A DNA stretch of 11,602 nucleotides from Promethearchaeota archaeon (GCA_030668025.1 DAOUUT010000105.1:1-11602), one strand, 5' to 3'. Counted from the first letter of the stretch, positions 1 through 7,005 are shown. The notes: generated by a model from the letters alone, not told the origin. Program-made: numbers and translations.

Positions 1-537
1 ATAAATTTCTTTCTCTTGTATGTTAAAAAGAGCTTCCAATTTCGTAGGATCTTGTCTAACTTCGTTAAACCTTTCTTGGATATCCTCTCGAGAATAACCC
101 ATATTCATTAAGTAAAATGCAGCGCTTGTTAGTTGGTTTTCTAAAGCTTCCGAAGTATTGTAGTTGCTTGTACCACCAAATTGTTCCCTTAACCCATCGT
201 CCGCAAGCAAACTGATCTTCTCTTCGTTAATTTCTTTTATTTTAAGAGAATTTATTTTAGTAAGAATGTGTTCGATTTGATCGCTAGCTAAGTAGCTTAG
301 GTTGCCTACTGGCCCTACCATATAGGAAATCTTTTCCATTTTTTTTAAAAGCTCGGCGACATTTTGCTGTTTTTTACCGTTTGAAACAATAAAAAAATGT
401 TCCAAGAAGTTTTTGGTAAACCCCGCAACAATTATAAGATTATTCTCATCAAATTTATTAAGATGGTTGTTCAATCCATTACCTTGAAGCTCAGTAGGAA
501 GATTAATGTTATAAACCAATATATTATCTTGTATCAT
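1..537 (-). CDS. Unrecognised protein, N-terminal part (C-terminus off the left edge)
   Basis: An open frame of 179 codons runs from an ATG at 537 down to base 1 with no stop, so the C-terminus lies outside the window. The upstream frame is closed by a TGA at 562-564 and has no other ATG, which supports this start. I do not recognise the family. There is no signal peptide or membrane segment. The first 100 residues look like a mixed alpha/beta domain, with strands such as LIIVAGF (34-40) and HFFIVS (47-52) and a helix around AELLKKMEKI (61-70). Residues 134-173 form a predicted helical bundle containing MGYSREDIQERF, which resembles the start of a UBA-type three-helix domain (MGF/Y loop, then a helix). 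That resemblance is weak and is only a suggestion. The frame is clean, so I am confident it is a real gene and not confident of any function. Confidence 0.75.
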   Translation of the reverse strand, partial: MIQDNILVYNINLPTELQGNGLNNHLNKFDENNLIIVAGFTKNFLEHFFIVSNGKKQQNVAELLKKMEKISYMVGPVGNLSYLASDQIEHILTKINSLKIKEINEEKISLLADDGLREQFGGTSNYNTSEALENQLTSAAFYLMNMGYSREDIQERFNEVRQDPTKLEALFNIQEKEIY

Positions 538-587
538 GGAAATATAATCTGACTTCTGAATTCATAAGCACCCTAAATAATCAAGAA

Positions 588-601
588 ATTTACATGTAAA
601 T
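588..601. promoter_or_regulatory. 14-bp perfect palindrome upstream of the left-edge gene
   Basis: ATTTACATGTAAAT is identical to its reverse complement. It lies 51-64 bases upstream of the start codon at 537, in the 119-bp gap between that gene and the phosphatase gene. The position would suit an operator for a dimeric regulator. Palindromes of this length are expected a few times by chance in AT-rich DNA of this size, so the call is tentative. The rest of 538-656 is AT-rich and shows no other clear structure. Confidence 0.3.
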
Positions 602-656
602 ATTTTTATGAACTTATTCAATAAGCTAATAAAATTAATCTAATAAATACTTTACA

Positions 657-1115
657 TTATTGGTTTTTTTGATATTTTTTTGCTATTCTCCTCGCAAAAT
701 TCATTTGTTCTTTAGTCTCAAGACTACATGGTCTATGTTTTCGTATCCACTTTACGGGATCCATACGTTCGGGTATATATCCATTATTGGCAGCCCATGC
801 TACAATAAATTGTCCGGTTCTCCCACACCCCGCAACGCAATGTACAACGATTGATTCATTATTTTGTCTATGTTTCTCACAAATTACCAGAAAATCCTCT
901 ATTTGCTTTTCTGTTGGTAATCCATAATCAGCGACATTAATGTGGTAATATTTAAATCCGTTAGGGATATCTTTTCTGTTATCAAATTCCGAACAATTGA
1001 TTATAACTGAGATTCTTTCTTTTTTGTAGGTTTCAAAAACCGGCGGATCAGGCCACCAACTTGCTGCCATTTTTTTCTTAACAATCCATGTAAATGGTTG
1101 TGTTCTTTCTGGCAT
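657..1115 (-). CDS. DUSP23-like dual-specificity / atypical protein tyrosine phosphatase
   Basis: A 152-residue cysteine phosphatase of the protein-tyrosine/dual-specificity fold. The P-loop HCVAGCGRTG (92-101) gives the HCx5R signature, with nucleophile Cys93, phosphate-binding Arg99 and Thr100. Asp63 in VADYGLPT is the likely general acid. The segment IRKHRPCSLETKEQ (124-137) closely matches the C-terminal helix of DUSP23/VHZ-type enzymes, so a small cytosolic phosphatase acting on phosphoproteins is the best guess; phospholipid or RNA 5'-phosphate substrates are not excluded. There is no signal peptide or membrane segment, and the length is normal for this compact group. The ATG at 1115 is preceded by GGTGGG but with almost no spacing. 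A better Shine-Dalgarno-like AAGAGG sits at 1155-1160 and points to an in-frame ATT at 1145, so the start is not certain. The gene lies 237 bp downstream of the protease on the same strand and probably has its own promoter. Confidence 0.9.
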   Translation of the reverse strand: MPERTQPFTWIVKKKMAASWWPDPPVFETYKKERISVIINCSEFDNRKDIPNGFKYYHINVADYGLPTEKQIEDFLVICEKHRQNNESIVVHCVAGCGRTGQFIVAWAANNGYIPERMDPVKWIRKHRPCSLETKEQMNFARRIAKKYQKNQ

Positions 1116-1326
1116 CCCACCATTAGGCCAATACCAAGGACGAATATTTAATTACCTCTTACTTTCTATTTTTTATTATTCTTTAAATTCTAACAGTTTA
1201 ACTCAACGACAATGAAAGATAAAATTTCCTCTAATATTTTTTGTTATTCGAAAAGATGTGTTGTATCTTTATATCCTAATTTTAAATTTCTGACATAAAT
1301 TAGAAAATAAACAATATAATAATAAG

Positions 1327-1334
1327 AAAAAAAA
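1327..1334 (-). terminator. Oligo-T terminator after the subtilase gene
   Basis: A run of eight T on the minus strand begins 19 bases past the protease stop codon. Intrinsic termination at oligo-T without a hairpin is typical of archaea. The rest of 1116-1352 is AT-rich; it must also hold the phosphatase promoter, for which TATA-like AATTTAAAG near 1182-1190 is a possible but unproven element. Confidence 0.5.
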
Positions 1335-1352
1335 TAAGAATTTAAGATTTTT

Positions 1353-4300
1353 TTAGTATTCACTTCTTCTTTTATGCTGCTTTCTAATTATAACCATTAC
1401 AACTCCTAGTATTATGGGTACAAATATAAAAATATTATATCCCGAAATAATGTCTGGCGTTGGGTCTGGTTCTGGTGGAATTTGAACACTTGTTTCCAAA
1501 CAATTGGAAAGAGTATTACCAATGGCGTTATATGCGACTGTTATAAAAAAGTATGTTCCATTTGAATAGCCACTTAAAGAAACTGTAAGATTAGTGTTTC
1601 CAGCAACTAAAAGAGTTAAACTTCCATTAATTTCAGTTATATAACTAGAATATTCATAGACAGAGTAAGATACAGCTCCCACTGCACTTGTCCAAGATAA
1701 ATCAAACGCACCATTATTATCGGGAGTTCCCGCATTTGAGGATAGTTCGAAATTACCTGGTGGTGTTGGTTTAGGGATTTGAACAACAACTTCAATACAA
1801 TTGGAAAGATTACTACCATAAGTATTATTAGCGACTACTATAAAATAATAAGTTCCATTTGAATAACCACTTAAAGGAAGTGTAAGATTCTCCGTTTCAT
1901 TAATTAAAGAGGTTAAACTTCCATTAATTTCAGTAATATACTCAGAATATCGATAAACAGAGTAATTTTGAGCACCATCTGAACTTTCCCATGTTAAATC
2001 AAACGCACCATTATCATCAGGAGTTCCTGCGTTAGATGATAATATAAAATCGCTAGGTGGTCCAAATTCTACAACTACTTCAAGACAATTGGATAGAGTA
2101 TCACCATAATCGTTATGAGCTACAACTATAAAATAATAAGTTTCCTCTAAATAATCACTTAAAGAAAGTGTAAGATCCTCCGTTCCATCTACTAAAAGGT
2201 TTAAACTTTCATTAATTTCAGTAATATACTCAGAATATCGATACACAGAGTAATTTAGAGCCTCCTCTGCTATTTCCCATGTTAAATCAAACGTACCATC
2301 CCTATCGGGAGTCCCCGCATTAGACGATAGATCGAAAGGACTGGGTGGAAATCCATAAATAAATTGAATAGCAAAATCATCAGTTGAAACGCTTAAGCCT
2401 TGATAAGAATTATAATAGCTTGTATTTATACCTAAATTTAATCCACATGTATATCCACCAGCTACATAATCAATGTAATCATAATTAAAGACAATTTCTC
2501 CTGAGTCATATAGGATAACTTCAAAAGATCCAACCACGGAACCCGTCTCATAATGATATATATCTAACCATTCTGCAACCCAATAAGTGCCAAAAGATTG
2601 CACATAAATATTTCCACTTCCTCCACCAGAAGCTGGCCGTAGATCATCCCAAAATGGAGCGATTAAATAAAAATTTTCAAGGTCTCCTGATGGAATTGGA
2701 TCATTAGTCCAACCACTCGGAGGAGTATCTGTGAAACTAAGATACCCGTTTGATCCTAAATAGATTGTTGAAAAGGTTTCATTGTAGAATTGAAAATCAA
2801 AAGGCAAAGATTGTGTAGAATAACCATCATCACTTAATGATAATTCTGTTCCACCAGAAGCGTCTACCCAACTATATTCATAATCTGGTATCATGGTATA
2901 ATTTTGAAGGAAGCTAACAGGTATTAATTCCGTTAGTATATTATTCGATGTAAAGCTTTCACCTGGTACTGGTGGAGCATAAGCAGTAAAATTATATTCT
3001 ATAGTTTCTGTTGGAGTCCATGTATAATTAATTGTTTCACTCGCATCAACAGGAAGAGTTGAAACTGTCGTTGAATTAACAAGCACACTATCAAGATATA
3101 GAAACAAATCTACATCTGTTTCAACATTAATGCCATCATTAATTACTGTCGCATCTATGACGTAAGTCTGATAAAGTTCTGGATAGGCTGGAACTTCTAA
3201 TGACACACTCAAATCATGTTCAATAATCGGATATGATATAATTGCGTCTCCTTCCCCAGAAATGGCTTTAGCGACTAAATAATACTTTCCTGTTTCTGTT
3301 GCCGTATAAAATATTGTTTCATCCGTTCCTAAGCCACTTGAAGTACTTGAAGCGACCATAATAGGTTCCCCTATTGAAGAAGGATTATTTGAGTAAAGAT
3401 GTAAATCGAAATCTGCCCCAACTGGAACATCTAAGGTAAAAATGTAACTTTCTCCATTAATAAGGTTTACATAACAACCGAGCCCATGCTTATTAAACGG
3501 ATTATCAAAACTGCTTGCGATCCAAGCATTTTGTGTTGAACCTAGAGCTAATTCTTGGGTATACGCTTCTATTGCTACATCAACATTAAGTCTTCCGTAG
3601 CCCTCATGAACGTCTTTTCCACCACGGTCTAAATCGGGAGAGTATGTACCACTATCCGTTTCTCTTAATAATGGATAGGTTTCGGTAGCTGACATTAATA
3701 GTAATGCCTTTACTCGTTTGGCTTCTGTACCAGTATAACCCCAACTTTGATGACCACCCATAGCTTCAATTAATAAATTTGCGGCTCCTGCAACAGCTGG
3801 TGTAGCCATTGAAGTTCCTTGCATACCGTCCAAATCATTTGAATATCCATCAGTTGGATATCCTCCTCCAGCATCGTTATCGTTAGTATCAGTAGAAAAC
3901 ATTTGCATACCGTAGAAACTTCCACCAGGAGCAGTTATATCGGGTTTAATAGTATTGCCAGTATATGATAATCCTCCTTGACTACTATAATCAGTTGTTT
4001 CGTCATAGATATTCATTGCGGCTACAGTTATTACATTGTCAGCATCTCCAGGAGATCCTATATTATTCCCTTCTGGACCATCATTTCCAGCTGCAACCAC
4101 CGTAACTATTCCTTGCTCAACTGCGTTATTGACGGCATTAATAAATGCTGTGTCACCTGCTCCACCACCAAGACTTAAAGACATAGTAGTAATGTTATAA
4201 ACATTCTTGTTTGTTATTACCCAATTTATTCCATCAATTATATCTGAAGCCCACCCAGAACCATGTTGATCAAGTACTTTAACTCCTACTAAATGGGCAT

Positions 4301-5606
4301 CAGGGGCTGCTCCTTTCCATGCATCTCCGCTTCCAAAAAGATTAGGACTAAAAGGCCAATGCATTTCATTTCTAAACCTAATATGGAAATCACTTACAAC
4401 ACCGTCACCAGTATTATCTATAGCATCAATAATAAATCTGAAAGAATAGAGTCCAAGATCGCTACTTTCTACTGTGTGTGATAGAGTATGAGTCCAAGAG
4501 TCGGAAGTTACTTCATGCGAATCTACTATAGTTTCTCCATAATAAAGATAAGCATAAAAATCAACATCATCAAGACCAAGCGTAAGATCTTCAAATTCGC
4601 AGATAAATTCTATCAAACCAGGGTCAGTAACATTAAATCTTGCCCAATTATATAGATATGATCCTGAATATACACCACCGCCAGTATAATTCCATTCATA
4701 CGCAGCAGTAGCAACAGTTCGCCCAGTTCCGTCATAATTGGGAACACCCTCTCCTGCTGAGATTCCGGAACAATGGGAACCATGGCCATTGTCATCATAT
4801 GGATCAGTATATTCGTTTACTTCGTCTCTCCAACCAACAATTTTGTAATCAAAATCTGCATCTGAATAACCCGTAGTAAATAAGCTATGTGAATCATCAA
4901 TTCCAGTATCAATAATTGCAATTGAACTATATTGATCTCCATCATAAGAAAGAGTGTTCCACACATAGGGTCTAAGATTCATATTTCGACCAGCATAATA
5001 TAGTTGCGCTTCGTAAATTTTATCTTCCTCGATGAAAAACGGTATGTCATTTTGTATGAGTAAATCGCAAAAATCATTTAAAGAATTATAACTGATTCTG
5101 CCTGCAAACCCATTTAAAGCTGCTTTATAAGTTGATTTTATTTTTCCTCCTAATGTTTCAAAGAGTAAAGAAATTGAATCATAATCTCCGTTAGGGAAAT
5201 AGATAATTATGGGTATGTCATCTATAGTGATTTCTTCTGTTTTTTGATTGTCGTTTTTGAAGATATCATCATATAAATAATTCTGGTCTAATTTTTTTTT
5301 ATCTCTGTCAAAATTTTCCTCGATAAACCCAAATTCAGATAGTTGTTTTAACCTAACTTCAAAGTTATCATCTATTCCATTTTCATTCTTATCTGCTTTT
5401 GAAATTTGCTCCCTCCATTTGGGAAGAGATTTTAGATCAAATTGCATGTCATTAAGGTTAAATTCCATCTCATCGCTGGAAGTTAAAGAAACATTACTTT
5501 CAGATTTGTAAAAAGTATTTAGAGAACCTAAAGAAGAGAATATTAAGAGTGATATGCCTAATAGCAAAAAGATTATTTTTTTTTTTTTAAAATTCAAATA
5601 TTTCAT
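1353..5606 (-). CDS. Secreted, membrane-anchored subtilisin-like (S8) serine protease with PPC, CARDB, nidogen-like and Fn3-like domains
   Basis: A 1417-residue surface protease. Residues 1-29 (basic KKKK, then a hydrophobic stretch) are a signal peptide or N-terminal anchor. An EF-hand-like loop DKNENGIDDNFE (72-83) precedes an I9-type propeptide (about 131-205). The subtilase domain (about 207-685) has catalytic Asp233 (IIDTG), His275 (NGHGSH) and Ser599 (GTSMATP), with oxyanion Asn508 (AAGNDG). About 130 residues (about 293-425) are inserted between His275 and Asn508 and look like a beta sandwich. They are followed by a PPC-type domain (about 692-795), a CARDB-like domain (797-897), a nidogen-like domain (about 903-1084, LPFDFQFYNETF...NGYLSF...APFWDDL), three Fn3-like repeats (1087-1375), and a C-terminal membrane helix (about 1390-1408) ending in RKQHKRRSEY. 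Many N-x-S/T sequons suggest glycosylation. The domain order implies an enzyme displayed outside the cell on a beta-rich stalk. Substrate unknown. All catalytic residues are intact. It is transcribed from its own promoter in the divergent gap to the right. Confidence 0.95.
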   Translation of the reverse strand: MKYLNFKKKKIIFLLLGISLLIFSSLGSLNTFYKSESNVSLTSSDEMEFNLNDMQFDLKSLPKWREQISKADKNENGIDDNFEVRLKQLSEFGFIEENFDRDKKKLDQNYLYDDIFKNDNQKTEEITIDDIPIIIYFPNGDYDSISLLFETLGGKIKSTYKAALNGFAGRISYNSLNDFCDLLIQNDIPFFIEEDKIYEAQLYYAGRNMNLRPYVWNTLSYDGDQYSSIAIIDTGIDDSHSLFTTGYSDADFDYKIVGWRDEVNEYTDPYDDNGHGSHCSGISAGEGVPNYDGTGRTVATAAYEWNYTGGGVYSGSYLYNWARFNVTDPGLIEFICEFEDLTLGLDDVDFYAYLYYGETIVDSHEVTSDSWTHTLSHTVESSDLGLYSFRFIIDAIDNTGDGVVSDFHIRFRNEMHWPFSPNLFGSGDAWKGAAPDAHLVGVKVLDQHGSGWASDIIDGINWVITNKNVYNITTMSLSLGGGAGDTAFINAVNNAVEQGIVTVVAAGNDGPEGNNIGSPGDADNVITVAAMNIYDETTDYSSQGGLSYTGNTIKPDITAPGGSFYGMQMFSTDTNDNDAGGGYPTDGYSNDLDGMQGTSMATPAVAGAANLLIEAMGGHQSWGYTGTEAKRVKALLLMSATETYPLLRETDSGTYSPDLDRGGKDVHEGYGRLNVDVAIEAYTQELALGSTQNAWIASSFDNPFNKHGLGCYVNLINGESYIFTLDVPVGADFDLHLYSNNPSSIGEPIMVASSTSSGLGTDETIFYTATETGKYYLVAKAISGEGDAIISYPIIEHDLSVSLEVPAYPELYQTYVIDATVINDGINVETDVDLFLYLDSVLVNSTTVSTLPVDASETINYTWTPTETIEYNFTAYAPPVPGESFTSNNILTELIPVSFLQNYTMIPDYEYSWVDASGGTELSLSDDGYSTQSLPFDFQFYNETFSTIYLGSNGYLSFTDTPPSGWTNDPIPSGDLENFYLIAPFWDDLRPASGGGSGNIYVQSFGTYWVAEWLDIYHYETGSVVGSFEVILYDSGEIVFNYDYIDYVAGGYTCGLNLGINTSYYNSYQGLSVSTDDFAIQFIYGFPPSPFDLSSNAGTPDRDGTFDLTWEIAEEALNYSVYRYSEYITEINESLNLLVDGTEDLTLSLSDYLEETYYFIVVAHNDYGDTLSNCLEVVVEFGPPSDFILSSNAGTPDDNGAFDLTWESSDGAQNYSVYRYSEYITEINGSLTSLINETENLTLPLSGYSNGTYYFIVVANNTYGSNLSNCIEVVVQIPKPTPPGNFELSSNAGTPDNNGAFDLSWTSAVGAVSYSVYEYSSYITEINGSLTLLVAGNTNLTVSLSGYSNGTYFFITVAYNAIGNTLSNCLETSVQIPPEPDPTPDIISGYNIFIFVPIILGVVMVIIRKQHKRRSEY
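1482..2348 (-). repeat. Three tandem Fn3-like repeats encoded in the subtilase gene
   Basis: Three consecutive units of 96-99 codons start at residues 1087, 1183 and 1282. Each opens with PP-x2-F-x-LSSNAGTPD and contains YSVY-x-YS-x-YITEIN and a TYYFIVVA-x-N-type strand before LSNC. Units 1 and 2 are also very similar in DNA: 1922-1973 and 2210-2261 match at 50 of 52 bases by my count, exactly 96 codons apart. Unit 3 is more diverged. This points to recent tandem duplication or gene conversion of stalk modules. Confidence 0.9.
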
Positions 5607-5642
5607 TTTAAATTTCGCCTTTTTTCTTTTTTAAGAAATTAG

Positions 5643-5650
5643 TTTATATA
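5643..5650 (-). promoter_or_regulatory. TATA box for the subtilase gene
   Basis: TATATAAA on the minus strand lies 37 bases upstream of the ATG at 5606. Transcription would start about 25 bases on, leaving a leader of roughly 10-15 bases, which is usual for archaea. A purine-rich AAAAAAGGCG before the ATG may help ribosome binding. Confidence 0.55.
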
Positions 5651-5654
5651 GTTA

Positions 5655-5674
5655 AGGAAGAAAATCTTTTTCCT
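5655..5674. promoter_or_regulatory. 20-bp imperfect palindrome next to the subtilase TATA box
   Basis: AGGAAGAAAATCTTTTTCCT is symmetric at 8 of 10 base pairs plus one G-T position. It starts 4 bases upstream of the protease TATA box, where it would overlap the TFB recognition element. It could therefore be a regulator site. The other half of this gap (5675-5810) carries the Nudix promoter. Confidence 0.35.
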
Positions 5675-5732
5675 AATATATAAATTTATACTAACAAATG
5701 ATTAAAATTATATTGAGAAGATAGATGTAGAT

Positions 5733-5740
5733 TATATAAA
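5733..5740 (+). promoter_or_regulatory. Probable TATA box for the Nudix gene
   Basis: TATATAAA-like TATATAAA core within ATTATATAAA lies about 70 bases upstream of the ATG at 5811, giving a leader of roughly 45 bases. A second candidate, TATAAATTTTA at 5757-5767, would give a shorter leader of about 20 bases. The sequence alone does not decide between them. Confidence 0.4.
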
Positions 5741-5810
5741 AATAACAATCTATAGATATAAATTTTAAACTAGATTAGATTATCAAAAATATTTAAATTA
5801 TTATTTAAAA

Positions 5811-6278
5811 ATGGTAGATAAAAAAGATTTTACCCCCTACGATTTAAGGCGTTATCCTATCGTTCCATTAATAGGGGTTGGCGTTTTACTGATACGTAAT
5901 AATTGTTTATTGCTAGTAAAACGGAAATTCAATCCTGATGAGGGATATTGGGCTATTCCTGGAGGACACTTAGATCTCGGTGAAAGAGTACAATTTGCCG
6001 CCGAAAGAGAGGGTTTTGAAGAAACGGGCTTTAAGGTGAAGGTTACAAAATTAGCCGGCATAATAGATAAAATAATGTACGATGATACCGGGAAAATCGA
6101 ATACCATTATGTTTTGATTAATTATTTCGTAGAACAAACGGAGGGCGATCCAAATCAACCACCTATGCCAGATTCCGATGCGTTAGACGCTAAATTCGTG
6201 CCATTTGAAGAATTAAAAACTTATAAATTAACCGAATCTTTAATTGAGCTTTTAAAACAACTAAAATTGGGATACTAA
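5811..6278 (+). CDS. Nudix hydrolase, ADP-ribose pyrophosphatase-like
   Basis: A 155-residue single-domain Nudix enzyme. The Nudix box runs from Gly52 to Phe74 (GHLDLGE...REGFEETGF), with the metal-binding REx2EE glutamates at 67, 70 and 71. The usual hydrophobic residue after RE is Gly68 here, a mild departure. The lead-in VLLIRNNCLLLVKRKFNPDEGYWAIPGG (about 26-52) resembles archaeal ADP-ribose pyrophosphatases. Hydrolysis of a nucleoside diphosphate linked to another group (ADP-ribose, or a damaged or non-canonical nucleotide) is likely, but Nudix substrates cannot be read reliably from sequence. It is cytosolic, with no signal peptide. The start is the first ATG, and the region just upstream is non-coding and AT-rich. 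It is divergent from the protease gene and followed by its own terminator, so it is probably monocistronic. Confidence 0.92.
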   Translation: MVDKKDFTPYDLRRYPIVPLIGVGVLLIRNNCLLLVKRKFNPDEGYWAIPGGHLDLGERVQFAAEREGFEETGFKVKVTKLAGIIDKIMYDDTGKIEYHYVLINYFVEQTEGDPNQPPMPDSDALDAKFVPFEELKTYKLTESLIELLKQLKLGY

Positions 6279-6324
6279 CAAGATATTTTTTATAAATATG
6301 ATCATAAACATTAGAAAAGATTTC

Positions 6325-6340
6325 TTTTTTTTTGTTTTTT
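6325..6340 (+). terminator. Oligo-T terminator after the Nudix gene
   Basis: Nine T, one G and six T follow the stop codon by about 46 bases. This is a strong archaeal-type intrinsic terminator and separates the Nudix gene from the next transcript. Confidence 0.65.
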
Positions 6341-6375
6341 GATAATTAAAGTCTATATTCTTAACGAAATCCTAT

Positions 6376-6400
6376 ACTTTGTTTGACAAACAAGTAAAGT
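6376..6400. promoter_or_regulatory. Nested inverted repeat upstream of the GTG-start gene
   Basis: The core TTGTTTG-A-CAAACAA (6379-6393) is a perfect 7-bp inverted repeat with a one-base centre. Outer arms ACTTT (6376-6380) and AAAGT (6396-6400) are also complementary, with a small offset. It ends just before the TATA-like element at 6402, a typical place for an operator. Confidence 0.4.
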
Positions 6401-6401
6401 C

Positions 6402-6411
6402 TTAAATATAT
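6402..6411 (+). promoter_or_regulatory. TATA box for the 113-residue gene
   Basis: TTAAATATAT lies about 55 bases upstream of the GTG start at 6463 and would give a leader of roughly 25-30 bases. The inverted repeat directly upstream supports this being a promoter. Confidence 0.4.
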
Positions 6412-6462
6412 TTGTATCTTATTATCAAACGCAACGAAATCTAATTTAATTAAAAGAATGAT

Positions 6463-6804
6463 GTGATTAAAATAACAATCCTATTAAATCGAATGTGGTG
6501 GCCCGCGGATCAGTCAAGTAAAATAGCAAAAGCGTTTACAGATTTTCTAAAAGAAAACCCTCCGGATAAATCAATTGAAAAAACACTCGTCATTGCTGTT
6601 GGTTCAGACGAAGATGGAACTCTTTTAGTTTATGGAATTGGTGAGATAATGAAAGGCATGGAAAAAGAAGCCCTAAAGCGGTCAACTCAACAAAACTTAT
6701 TCATGGCTTCTAAAGTTGATGGGCTTAAATATAAAGTAGAAATCTTTTTGGACTTTACAGAGGCTTATAAAATCTTAGGTATGACCGCACCAGAAGTAGC
6801 ATAA
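6463..6804 (+). CDS. Small protein of unknown function (113 aa, GTG start)
   Basis: I do not recognise this family. The frame opens at GTG 6463 and is closed upstream by TAA at 6451-6453; the first internal ATG is codon 11. Predicted structure: strand IKITILLN (2-9), helix SSKIAKAFTDFLKE (18-31), strand TLVIAVG (41-47), strand GTLLVYGIG (52-60), helix 61-84, strand YKVEIFLDF (90-98) and a C-terminal helix. This alternation suits a ferredoxin-like or dimeric alpha/beta-barrel fold, but that is inference. It is probably cytosolic, with no membrane segment or cysteine motif. The WWP at 12-14 stands out. The start is odd: the GTG overlaps an ATGATGTGA string in which two ATG codons in another frame run straight into a stop. 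The gene has its own promoter and terminator, so neighbours give no clue. Confidence 0.8.
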   Translation: MIKITILLNRMWWPADQSSKIAKAFTDFLKENPPDKSIEKTLVIAVGSDEDGTLLVYGIGEIMKGMEKEALKRSTQQNLFMASKVDGLKYKVEIFLDFTEAYKILGMTAPEVA

Positions 6805-6824
6805 AATTCTATTAATAAAATTAA

Positions 6825-6833
6825 TTTTTTTTT
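6825..6833 (+). terminator. Oligo-T terminator after the 113-residue gene
   Basis: Nine T start 20 bases past the stop codon and are preceded by ATTAAT-AAA-ATTAAT (6810-6824), which could form a short hairpin. The rest of 6805-7056 is AT-rich upstream sequence of thiC. Confidence 0.6.
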
Positions 6834-6997
6834 ATAGTGATTTATCTATTTTGTATTAATATTTTGATAGCATTTTACATTCCTTTACTAACCATACTGC
6901 TATAATTAATAGATATAATTACAAAAATATTTCTGAAGTGGTGATATATTTTTTATTAAACAAAACAATTTAATTCAATTATTATTAATTGGTATTA

Positions 6998-7005
6998 GAT
7001 ATAAG
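6998..7005 (+). promoter_or_regulatory. Candidate TATA box for thiC
   Basis: GATATAAG lies about 50-60 bases upstream of the thiC start and would place the transcript start near 7028, just ahead of the Shine-Dalgarno at 7041. I looked for the conserved TPP riboswitch elements in 6805-7056 and saw none. Confidence 0.35.

Noticed and set aside
563..565. Alternative ATG at 565 for the left-edge gene, preceded by GGGTG
   Set aside because: It is in a different frame and reaches a stop after 13 codons, so it cannot extend the 1-537 frame.
538..656. tRNA or other structured RNA gene in the short gaps
   Set aside because: No cloverleaf, T-loop or GC-rich block typical of AT-rich archaeal RNA genes was seen here or in the other intergenic gaps.
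1047..1055. WPD motif in the phosphatase (residues 21-23) as the WPD loop
   Set aside because: It lies in the N-terminal segment, far before the P-loop in the wrong structural place; Asp63 in DYGLP is the better general acid.
1482..2348. CRISPR-like or transposon repeat array
   Set aside because: The repeats are in-frame protein-domain units of about 290 bp with no spacers, terminal repeats or target duplications.
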